Origin: an uncultured Lentisphaeria bacterium
GTDB lineage: Bacteria; Verrucomicrobiota; Lentisphaeria; Victivallales; Victivallaceae
NCBI GenBank assembly: GCA_903821255.1
Contig: CAIJKT010000248.1
Coordinates: 1-10,995 of the forward strand
DNA length: 10,995 bases
Direction: 5' to 3'
Shown here: positions 1 to 5,498 of the stretch, piece by piece
How the letters are laid out: each line of letters begins with the position of its first letter
How positions within the stretch are numbered: position 1 is the first letter of the stretch
The notes under the pieces: generated by a model
Told to the model about the DNA's origin: nothing
The model's input: only the letters and a program-made list of their open reading frames with translations
The model's database searches: none
Position numbers and translations under genes: made by a program

Positions 1-102
1 TAACATGAATTACTGCCTTATATACATTTATTAGATTTTAAGTAGTAATAATATAGCACTATTCAAACATAAATCGTTGCCCTTTACGAAAAATTAACAT
101 TT

Positions 103-130
103 TTGACAATTTTGCAAGAAGCTCTAGATT
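103..130 (+). promoter_or_regulatory. Candidate sigma-70 promoter, TTGACA-16-TAGATT
   Basis: A perfect -35 box TTGACA at 103-108 is followed after 16 bases by TAGATT at 125-130, which matches four of six positions of the -10 consensus. It would serve the small membrane protein gene at 364, with a start point near 137. It conflicts with translation of the upstream small gene from TTG 103, because the transcript would begin inside that frame. Sequence match only. Confidence 0.28.
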
Positions 131-297
131 CACATATTGCCGGATATCGGGCTGAAAAAACCTTTATTTGTCCAAATTGCGGTTGCGAAGTCAAGCGGAC
201 AGATGAAAAAGTGAAAGAGCCGGTTTCAAGAGTCGTTCTTTATATAAGTGTAGCATTGTTAATCCTGGCAACGATAGTAATAATGACTAATTTATAA
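103..297 (+). CDS. Small zinc-ribbon-like protein with one C-terminal membrane helix (hypothetical)
   Basis: A 64-residue frame opening with TTG. Residues 22-29 read ICPNCGCE, a CPxCG knuckle with Cys23, Cys26 and Cys28, as in short zinc ribbons, but there is no second Cys pair to complete a normal four-ligand site. Residues 43-62 are a continuous hydrophobic stretch, probably one membrane helix, ending two residues before the stop, so the protein would be tail-anchored with the Cys knuckle in the cytoplasm. Position 364 begins a second small membrane protein on the same strand, 66 bases on, so the two may share a transcript. Oddities: no ribosome site is visible before the TTG, and the TTG is also the first three bases of a perfect TTGACA. 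The frame is closed upstream by a TAA at 70-72. The true start may be the TTG at 112 or a non-standard codon, or this may be the remnant of a longer gene. Function unknown. Confidence 0.42.
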   Translation: MTILQEALDSHIAGYRAEKTFICPNCGCEVKRTDEKVKEPVSRVVLYISVALLILATIVIMTNL

Positions 298-363
298 CGC
301 AGACATGCCGCTTCGACCGACCATCGAAAACCGGTAACGGAAGAGTATATCTGGAGACACGAT

Positions 364-690
364 ATGGAATACGAGAAAATCCAGTTGCAGGAGAATGAGC
401 TTCTAAAAAAAGAGTCATCTTTGCGGCGGTCCAGGCTGGGTGCAATTGTATTAATTGCTCTTTTCATCGCCTTAATGGCGATAAATTACAGCTTTTCAAA
501 AGAATCCCCGGCGCGAGATCTGGCTTTGCGGATTTATTATATCTACGGCTTCGTCATATGTATGCTTCTCACCATCAGAGAACAATATTGCTTGCAGCTT
601 AAGCATATCGACAGCATCAAGATGTATCGACAGAAGCTCGATGAGATGAAAGCACAACATGAGAGAACGGCTCTCATGCAGAATAAATGA
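364..690 (+). CDS. Small two-helix membrane protein with charged ends (hypothetical)
   Basis: A 108-residue protein I do not recognise. The ATG is well supported by GGAG at 353-356, seven bases upstream. Residues 1-24 are charged, with many Glu, Lys and Arg. Residues 25-42 and about 55-71 are hydrophobic and probably form two membrane helices joined by a short loop around residues 45-52. By the positive-inside rule, the Arg/Lys-rich run before helix 1 and the polar tail after helix 2 would both face the cytoplasm. The tail (residues 72-105) is rich in Gln, Lys, Glu and Met and could form a helix or short coiled coil. It follows the zinc-ribbon-like small gene and converges on the helicase gene; the two stops are 28 bases apart with no obvious terminator between. 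Family and function unknown; the clean ribosome site makes it likely to be a real gene. Confidence 0.68.
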   Translation: MEYEKIQLQENELLKKESSLRRSRLGAIVLIALFIALMAINYSFSKESPARDLALRIYYIYGFVICMLLTIREQYCLQLKHIDSIKMYRQKLDEMKAQHERTALMQNK

Positions 691-718
691 TAAAGACGTG
701 GACACCGCGCCGGAACTG

Positions 719-2182
719 TTATGCGTTGCGATTATTATCCATTGACTTGAACATTTCATCGTTGGGGATGGTGCATTTTATCTGCTGGCCGGTCAATTTC
801 TCGATTTCTTCCAGCGAGTACGCACCGTATTCGCAGACAAAACCGATGGATTTGCCTTTCTGGCCGGCGCGGCCGGTACGGCCGATACGGTGAACGTAAT
901 CCTCGGCGCGTTCCGGAATATCATAGTTAACCACGATGGAAATGTCGTCAACGTGAATGCCGCGGGCGGCAACGTCGGTGGCGATCAGGATTTTTTCCCT
1001 GCCTTCACGGAAGTCCTCGAGAATTCTCATGCGTTTCACCTGAGGAACGTCGCCGGACAGCATGCAGCATTTGACATGTTTGCGCACCAGTTTTTTCTCC
1101 AGGTTGAAATTGGAGTCCTTCCGGTTGCCGAAAATCAGCATCCGCTCAAACGGCTCATTCTTGATCAGCCACATCAGCAGGGCAAATTTCTCTTCTCTTG
1201 AAACGGAATAAAAGACCTGTTCGATCAGGTCGGTGATAAGCTGCTGCGATTCGCTTTCGACAGTTACCGGATCTTTGAGCCAGTTGTTGACCAGCCGCAG
1301 GATGTTCGGATCGAGGGTTGCGCTGAAAAACATGGTCTGGCGTTTGCCGGCGGGCGGAAGTTGACGGACAATCCGGCTGACATCGGGAATGAATCCCATA
1401 TCCAGCATGCGGTCGGCCTCGTCAATTACCAGGATTTCGGTCTTGGACAGATTCAGGTGACTGCTGCGGGAGTAGTCAATTATCCGGCCCGGTGTGCCGA
1501 TCAGAATATCAATCGGTTTGCCCAGCAGATCACGTTGTTTATGGTGATCCATGCCGCCGAAGACGACCAGATTGTTCATTCCGGCAAACAATGAAAGGGC
1601 TTCCGCGTCCTTGTGAATCTGGATTGCCAGTTCGCGGGTGGGAGCCATTACCAGTGCGCGGCAGGTGCCGGGCAGACGTTCGTGATTCGGCTTATTCAGC
1701 AACTGGGTAAAAATGGCGATCAGAAATGCGGCGGTCTTGCCGGTGCCGGTCTGGGCTTTGCCGGTAAGGTCTTTGCCTTCAAGCAGAAGCGGCAGCGTCC
1801 TGGCCTGAATCGTGGTGCAATACTTAAATTCCAGATTCTGGATGCCGAACAGGATATCCTGATGAATGGCCAGATCAACAAAACGTGTTTTGCCTTCTTC
1901 CGGCGGAATGTCTACCAGTGTGTCCGGTTTTTGCGGGGTACGTTTCGGTTTGATGTCAAAGGTCGGCGGCTTCTGTTTTTTGTTCTGCCCGGCTTTGATA
2001 TTTTTTATGCCGGATACCGGCGGCTGTTCAAATTGACGCGGATGGCTTTTCTGTTTCTGCTTTTCCTCAATATGCTTATGCTTATAGTGATGTTTAGCTC
2101 TAACCGGCGGCTCTGCAGACTCAATATGCTTGCTTCTTCCTGAAAACAGACTTTTGATTCTTTTCTTTAAAAATTCAATCAA
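719..2182 (-). CDS. DEAD-box ATP-dependent RNA helicase, RhlB-like
   Basis: ATP-driven unwinding of short RNA duplexes in the cytoplasm; relatives act in RNA decay, ribosome assembly or cold adaptation. All core motifs are present in its 487 residues: Q motif with Phe101 and Gln126, motif I AQTGTGKT at 143-150, PTRELA 181-186, TPGR 230-233, DEAD 254-257, SAT 287-289, motif IV around 348-355, ATDVAARG 401-408 and HRIGRTGR 431-438. The region after motif IV (LSGDVPQVKRMRILEDF, then ATDVAARGIH) resembles E. coli RhlB, and the short C-terminal tail lacks the RNA-binding domains of DeaD or DbpA. Residues 27-80 are a basic Lys/His/Gln-rich extension, probably disordered and RNA-binding; RhlB itself carries its basic tail at the C-terminus. 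The start is TTG, chosen because AAGGAAG lies six bases upstream and no better start fits. RhlB or RhlE subfamily is uncertain; DEAD-box helicase is sure. Confidence 0.95.
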   Translation of the reverse strand: MIEFLKKRIKSLFSGRSKHIESAEPPVRAKHHYKHKHIEEKQKQKSHPRQFEQPPVSGIKNIKAGQNKKQKPPTFDIKPKRTPQKPDTLVDIPPEEGKTRFVDLAIHQDILFGIQNLEFKYCTTIQARTLPLLLEGKDLTGKAQTGTGKTAAFLIAIFTQLLNKPNHERLPGTCRALVMAPTRELAIQIHKDAEALSLFAGMNNLVVFGGMDHHKQRDLLGKPIDILIGTPGRIIDYSRSSHLNLSKTEILVIDEADRMLDMGFIPDVSRIVRQLPPAGKRQTMFFSATLDPNILRLVNNWLKDPVTVESESQQLITDLIEQVFYSVSREEKFALLMWLIKNEPFERMLIFGNRKDSNFNLEKKLVRKHVKCCMLSGDVPQVKRMRILEDFREGREKILIATDVAARGIHVDDISIVVNYDIPERAEDYVHRIGRTGRAGQKGKSIGFVCEYGAYSLEEIEKLTGQQIKCTIPNDEMFKSMDNNRNA

Positions 2183-2188
2183 GATACA

Positions 2189-2195
2189 CTTCCTT
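2189..2195 (-). promoter_or_regulatory. Ribosome binding site AAGGAAG fixing the helicase TTG start
   Basis: On the minus strand AAGGAAG ends six bases before the TTG at 2182-2180. This strong site at ideal spacing supports the non-ATG start. I could not pick a confident promoter in the AT-rich leader upstream (about 2196-2290). Confidence 0.6.
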
Positions 2196-2323
2196 AAAAT
2201 AATTGTTTATCAACTTTAAATAAAAAGCTGAATGACAAGATATACCTGATGTGTGTAAAAATCAAGGGTTGTGATATTTATCGAAAGGTTGCCGGGGCGG
2301 AAATGAATGAGAGAGTTATATGA

Positions 2324-2365
2324 AAATGCCCGGATTTACCAGTAAATGGCTGTATCCGGGCATTT
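2324..2365 (-). terminator. Terminator hairpin behind the small Lys/His-rich exported protein gene
   Basis: AAATGCCCGGAT at 2324-2335 and ATCCGGGCATTT at 2354-2365 form a perfect 12-bp inverted repeat around an 18-base loop that contains the small palindrome TTTACCAGTAAA. On the minus strand it begins 26 bases after the stop at 2392. The 3' arm runs into TTTT (ATTTTCATAT), as expected for a rho-independent terminator. No plus-strand gene ends just before it. The T-run is short, so efficiency is uncertain. Confidence 0.65.
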
Positions 2366-2391
2366 GCGCGTAATTCGGCAGCGCCGTTACA

Positions 2392-2595
2392 TTATGCCGG
2401 GACCATGGCGGCTTTTGCCGAGGAATGTTTCGCTTTTTTAGCGGAGTGACTCTTGCCGGATTTCTTATGGTGCTTTTTGGCGACATGGGATGACTTTGCT
2501 TTGTGCTTTTTATTTGCCGCATCCGCAGCGGGACAGGCAAAAACAGAGGCGAACGCAAACACGCACAGCATGATAATCAGACGAATCCTGTTCAT
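2392..2595 (-). CDS. Tiny exported lysine/histidine-rich protein (hypothetical)
   Basis: A 67-residue protein. I start it at the ATG whose last base is 2595 because AAGGA lies six bases upstream; a longer frame reaching 2643 has no ribosome site and would spoil the signal peptide. Residues 1-26 are a typical Sec signal: MNR-IR basic start, hydrophobic core 5-20, and a good cleavage site after Ala26 (ADA before ANKK). Cys21 gives a poor lipobox (VFAC), so lipoprotein processing is less likely. The mature 41 residues hold 13 Lys, 6 His and 7 Ser, with no Asp or Glu, in loose KKH, AKK and KSH repeats, so the product is strongly positive and probably unfolded. It could bind metals, nucleic acid, lipopolysaccharide or polyanionic polymer in the periplasm; none of this is shown. 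It is followed by a terminator hairpin and looks like a single-gene unit. Low-complexity composition limits family assignment. Confidence 0.62.
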   Translation of the reverse strand: MNRIRLIIMLCVFAFASVFACPAADAANKKHKAKSSHVAKKHHKKSGKSHSAKKAKHSSAKAAMVPA

Positions 2596-2738
2596 ATTAT
2601 TCCTTAAATTCATAAAATTAAAATTGCCAAAAAGCACAAGCAAATAATTTGCATCATATTAGTTGGAATTCAAGCGTTAATCCATTGGATTTATTCAAGA
2701 TTATTCGAGCTGTAAAGGCTTTAGTCTGAATAATTCAT

Positions 2739-2782
2739 AAACAGGTTTTCCGGCGGCGGAGACCGTCCGCCGCCGCCTGTTT
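2739..2782. terminator. GC-rich hairpin, possible terminator for the hybrid kinase transcript
   Basis: AAACAGG (2739-2745) pairs with CCTGTTT (2776-2782), and CGGCGGCGGA (2751-2760) pairs with TCCGCCGCCG (2766-2775). The loop is five bases, with a five-base bulge TTTTC at 2746-2750. The stem is 17 bp and very stable. T-runs after the stem are short: TTTT on the plus strand, TTT on the minus strand. The only gene ending near it is the minus-strand kinase, whose stop is about 170 bases before it, so it would be a distant terminator or a 3'-end stabilising structure. Confidence 0.42.
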
Positions 2783-2833
2783 TCGGAATCTGGCGGGGAG
2801 ATGGAATTTTAACATTGATCCGGACGATATTGG

Positions 2834-2921
2834 ATTGCATTCGCAGCGGCAGAATCCGGATTGCGGCAGGGGTAAATTACCGTATTATACCCGGCCGCTG
2901 CCGTCATGTAATGCAATACGG
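2834..2921. repeat. Nested inverted repeats forming a possible folded RNA element
   Basis: ATTGCATT (2834-2841) pairs with AATGCAAT (2910-2917) and, just inside, GCAGCGGC (2843-2850) pairs with GCCGCTGC (2894-2901). An alternative pairing is CCGTATT (2880-2886) with AATACGG (2915-2921). AATCCGGATT (2853-2862) is a perfect 10-base palindrome. It lies 30-120 bases beyond the kinase stop on the minus strand, in its probable 3' untranslated region. No known RNA family was recognised; tRNA and riboswitch cores are absent by eye. Confidence 0.4.
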
Positions 2922-2951
2922 AATGATGGGGGGCATAGTCTCAAGGCGTAA

Positions 2952-4748
2952 TCAAAGCCATTTGGCTAAGCATTCTTCCAATTGTTTCTTTTTCAAAGGC
3001 TTTTCTATATAATCATTCATTCCGGCATTTGAACACATATTGGCATCAGGAAGATCACTTCCCGCAGTCAAGGCAATGATCGGAACGGGCCTGGCGATAT
3101 TCTGCGACTGTTCAATTTTTCTGATTTCCGCGGCGGCCTGATAGCCATCCATTACCGGCATCTGACAATCCATGAGAATCAAGTTGAACTCATTGCCGCG
3201 CTCGCGGAAAATCCGGCATGCCTCCTGTCCGTTTTCCGCCTGTTCAAATTTGAATCCCCAGGATTCCAGCATTTCCCGTTCAAGCCGCTGGTAGACTTTG
3301 CTGTCTTCCACGATCAGTATCTTTTTTGTATCTTTCGCCAAATCATTAATTCTCTTCTCCGGCAGCAATGCAATCCGCTGCGTCTGCATGAGGCCGTTTT
3401 CTTTTTGTGTCTTGACATTTCTTACTGCATCCTCACTGGAAACCGGGAATTCCATTTCAAAAGAGAAAGTGCTGCCAAGCCCGGGTTCGCTGGTTAAAGC
3501 AACCGTTCCGCCCATTTTGGAGACGAGTTGTTTGACGATCGAAAGGCCAAGCCCGGTGCCGCCGTAAATCCGCGCGGCAGACTGGTGTCCCTGAACAAAT
3601 GCTTGAAATAATATCTGCTGTTTGTCTTTAGGAATGCCGATTCCGGTGTCAATGACTTCGAAGCGCAATCTGGCGGATTTGCCGGCGGTAAAATCAATGC
3701 GGGAAATATTGAAAGCGACTCCGCCTTTGGAAGTATATTTGACCGCATTGCTGAGCAGATTTATGAAAATCTGGCGCAGTTTGGATTCATCCCCGACCAG
3801 GCATTGCGGAACCCGTGGATCAATGTTGATCTCAAAAAGAAGTTTTTTGTCCGAAATTTCTTTGGTAAATATGCTTGATGCGATGTTAACTTGTTCATAA
3901 AGATCAAACGCAATGGCTTCCAGTTCCAGCATTCCAGCGTCAATTTTAGAAAAATCCAGAATATTATTTATTTGGGCCAGCAAGCCTTCCCCCGCATTTT
4001 TAATAATCGTCGCATATTCTTTCTGATCCGGCTGTAAAGGTGTATCGCAAAGCAGATCGGCAATGCCGATTATCGCGCTGAGCGGTGAGCGGAGATCGTG
4101 GGTGATATTGGCCAGAAATAATCCCCTGGCCTCTTTCGCCTGTTCCGCTTCCCGCATTGCGCTTTCGGCCTCCTTCCTGGCATCGTACAAATATTCCTGA
4201 GTCTCAGATAATTCTTTTACGGTTGCCTCAAGTTGCCGGTGCTTTTGGATTGCCGCATCGTAAGAGGAAAAAAACAGGTCGAGAATCTGCGCACGTTCCG
4301 CGTTGATTAAATGTTGATGCCCCGCAAAATAAAGATTTAAGCCCAGAGAGGACGGCTGGGTTTCGCGTAACTGCTTGTTCAATAAAATATAGCTGATTCT
4401 GGCCAGTAATCCGGCTTTATCAAAAGGCTTGGTGATGAAATTATCCGCGCCGCTTTTCAAGCCCTCGATAATATCGTCGGGAGAAGCAAGGGAAGTCAGC
4501 AGCATTATCGGAATGTTTTTAGTGCGTTCGTTGTTCCGGATTATCCGGCATAATTCATAGCCGTTAATATCCGGCATGATAATGTCTGTAATAATAATGT
4601 CCGGTAAAAAAATCTCCAGATATGCTTTTGCTTCCAGCCCGTCAAAAGCAATGGAAACTTCATACCCGTTTTCAACAAGCAGATTATGAAGTCCAAGCGC
4701 CTGGGTCTTGCTGTCTTCAACTATCAGGATTTTTGACTTTTCACTCAT
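2952..4748 (-). CDS. Soluble hybrid histidine kinase, REC-HisKA-HATPase-REC
   Basis: A 598-residue phosphorelay protein with no signal peptide or membrane helix, so cytoplasmic. REC1 (5-124): acidic pair Glu11/Asp12, phosphoacceptor Asp55, Thr85, Lys107. Residues 145-210 are a Glu/Lys/Ala-rich coiled-coil linker. HisKA H-box has His217 (ITHDLRSPL). HATPase: N-box Asn330/Asn334, G1 DTGIGIP 367-373, G2 GGTGLG 396-401. REC2 (475-598): Glu481/Asp482, phosphoacceptor Asp527 (LMDCQMPVMDG), Thr561, Lys583. All catalytic residues are intact. There is no PAS, GAF or other sensor domain, so input should come through REC1, phosphorylated by another kinase or through a partner. The ATG is fixed by REC1 starting at once; no clear ribosome site precedes it. 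It is divergent from the chemosensory operon, sharing a 231-base control region, which makes it a plausible partner of that CheA (inference). The final output regulator is not in view. Confidence 0.95.
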   Translation of the reverse strand: MSEKSKILIVEDSKTQALGLHNLLVENGYEVSIAFDGLEAKAYLEIFLPDIIITDIIMPDINGYELCRIIRNNERTKNIPIMLLTSLASPDDIIEGLKSGADNFITKPFDKAGLLARISYILLNKQLRETQPSSLGLNLYFAGHQHLINAERAQILDLFFSSYDAAIQKHRQLEATVKELSETQEYLYDARKEAESAMREAEQAKEARGLFLANITHDLRSPLSAIIGIADLLCDTPLQPDQKEYATIIKNAGEGLLAQINNILDFSKIDAGMLELEAIAFDLYEQVNIASSIFTKEISDKKLLFEINIDPRVPQCLVGDESKLRQIFINLLSNAVKYTSKGGVAFNISRIDFTAGKSARLRFEVIDTGIGIPKDKQQILFQAFVQGHQSAARIYGGTGLGLSIVKQLVSKMGGTVALTSEPGLGSTFSFEMEFPVSSEDAVRNVKTQKENGLMQTQRIALLPEKRINDLAKDTKKILIVEDSKVYQRLEREMLESWGFKFEQAENGQEACRIFRERGNEFNLILMDCQMPVMDGYQAAAEIRKIEQSQNIARPVPIIALTAGSDLPDANMCSNAGMNDYIEKPLKKKQLEECLAKWL

Positions 4749-4804
4749 TACAATATGCTCAAATGCTATTCTGATTACTGTTTTGTACTGAACTGTATCC
4801 TAAT

Positions 4805-4832
4805 AGTATATTAGAAATTAAACAAAATGCAA
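4805..4832 (-). promoter_or_regulatory. Candidate sigma-70 promoter for the hybrid kinase, TTGCAT-16-TATACT
   Basis: On the minus strand TTGCAT (4832-4827) is followed after 16 bases by TATACT (4810-4805), one mismatch from the -10 consensus. The leader to the ATG at 4748 would be about 50 bases. Sequence match only. Confidence 0.45.
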
Positions 4833-4838
4833 TTTTAT

Positions 4839-4885
4839 TTTGCCGGAATGCCGGTAATTCAGCTATTAAATCCAACACCGGCAAA
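4839..4885. repeat. TGCCGG repeats between divergent promoters; possible operator
   Basis: TTTGCCGG (4839-4846) and CCGGCAAA (4878-4885) form an 8-bp inverted repeat with a 31-base spacer. A further TGCCGG at 4849-4854 is a direct repeat of the first, eight bases on. They stand out in an AT-rich control region between two outward-facing promoters, where a shared regulator could bind. The motif is also common in the coding regions here, so chance is possible. Confidence 0.25.
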
Positions 4886-4922
4886 GAGTAACAATTGTAT
4901 TTGTAAAAATCATTTCATGAAA

Positions 4923-4952
4923 TTGCATAAACTGGCTGCGGTGTGCTATATT
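4923..4952 (+). promoter_or_regulatory. Candidate promoter of the chemosensory operon, TTGCAT-18-TATATT with extended -10
   Basis: TTGCAT (4923-4928), an 18-base spacer, then TGC-TATATT (TATATT at 4947-4952), giving an extended -10 element. The start point would be near 4959, leaving a leader of about 20-30 bases before the first cheW. It sits divergently to the kinase promoter. Sequence match only. Confidence 0.5.
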
Positions 4953-4979
4953 AATTCAGGCAATTGATAATCAATAATT

Positions 4980-5495
4980 ATGGAAGCCAAAATGTCAGTC
5001 ATTAATGCCGCTGATAACGCAATCGGAAATACGAATGTTTTGCTGTTCCATGTCGGAGACCATGCAAACGCAGTAGCCATAGACGATGTTGAACGTGTGC
5101 TCCGGGCGGTTGCGCTGGTGACTCTCCCTGACATGCCGCCGTATCTGGAAGGGTTGCTGAATCTGCGGGGCGAGGCGGTCCCGGTGATTGATTTGTATTG
5201 CCGGCTGTCAATTCCAGCGCCGCCGCTGGAGCCTGCAAATTTTTTTATAATACTTAAACATTCCACCGGGAAAATTGCGGTACGCAGCGTAACAACTCCT
5301 GTAATTAAAGAACCGGAAGGCGATTATTCCGCCGGTTTGGCCAATTACGGAGCCTGCCCGGATTTGTTAAAAGGCGTGATCAGGGTTGATGGAATGCCGG
5401 TTCCGGTTTACAATCCGGAAAAACTGTTTCAGCCGGATGAATCATCCTGGGAAGTGCTTAAAACGTTCTGGAATAATGTTCTTGCCAAAGGATGA
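4980..5495 (+). CDS. cheW: CheW-domain chemosensory coupling protein (first copy, WspB-like position)
   Basis: A 171-residue single CheW domain, the adaptor that links receptors to CheA in the cytoplasmic signalling array. The domain runs from about residue 19 to 150. The typical middle of the fold is visible: PYLEGLLNLRGEAVPVIDL at 54-72, including the conserved NLRG and PVIDL strands. The N-terminal strand LLFHVGDHANAVAIDDVERVL at 21-41 is the usual ligand-free start of CheW. Two starts are possible: ATG 4980 with no ribosome site, or ATG 4992 with GGAAG five bases upstream, which would give 167 residues; I report the longer form but the shorter is plausible. The stop is three bases before cheR, and the downstream ribosome site lies inside this gene's end, so the two are translationally close. 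It is the first gene after the divergent promoter region. The family is sure. Confidence 0.92.
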   Translation: MEAKMSVINAADNAIGNTNVLLFHVGDHANAVAIDDVERVLRAVALVTLPDMPPYLEGLLNLRGEAVPVIDLYCRLSIPAPPLEPANFFIILKHSTGKIAVRSVTTPVIKEPEGDYSAGLANYGACPDLLKGVIRVDGMPVPVYNPEKLFQPDESSWEVLKTFWNNVLAKG

Positions 5496-5498
5496 TTT

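Larger units (their letters stand above)
2596..2951. other. Intergenic stretch without a convincing gene; structured DNA/RNA
   Basis: About 356 bases between the small exported protein and the end of the hybrid kinase, both on the minus strand. The part up to about 2735 is AT-rich and presumably carries the promoter of the small gene; I could not choose convincing -35/-10 boxes. From 2739 to 2921 there are two clear potential structures, listed separately. A 65-codon plus-strand frame with TTG start (2815-3012) overlaps the kinase gene end, lacks a ribosome site and is not supported. Confidence 0.6.

Noticed and set aside
1613..2143. 176-codon plus-strand open frame inside the helicase
   Set aside because: It is antisense to conserved helicase motifs, and its sequence is the complement of coding DNA with no ribosome site or known motif.
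2596..2643. Longer start for the Lys/His-rich protein (16 extra residues)
   Set aside because: There is no ribosome site at the upstream start, while AAGGA lies just before the inner ATG, which gives a clean signal peptide.
2815..3012. 65-codon plus-strand frame with TTG start
   Set aside because: It overlaps the receiver domain end of the kinase on the other strand, has no ribosome site and spans the structured inverted repeats.
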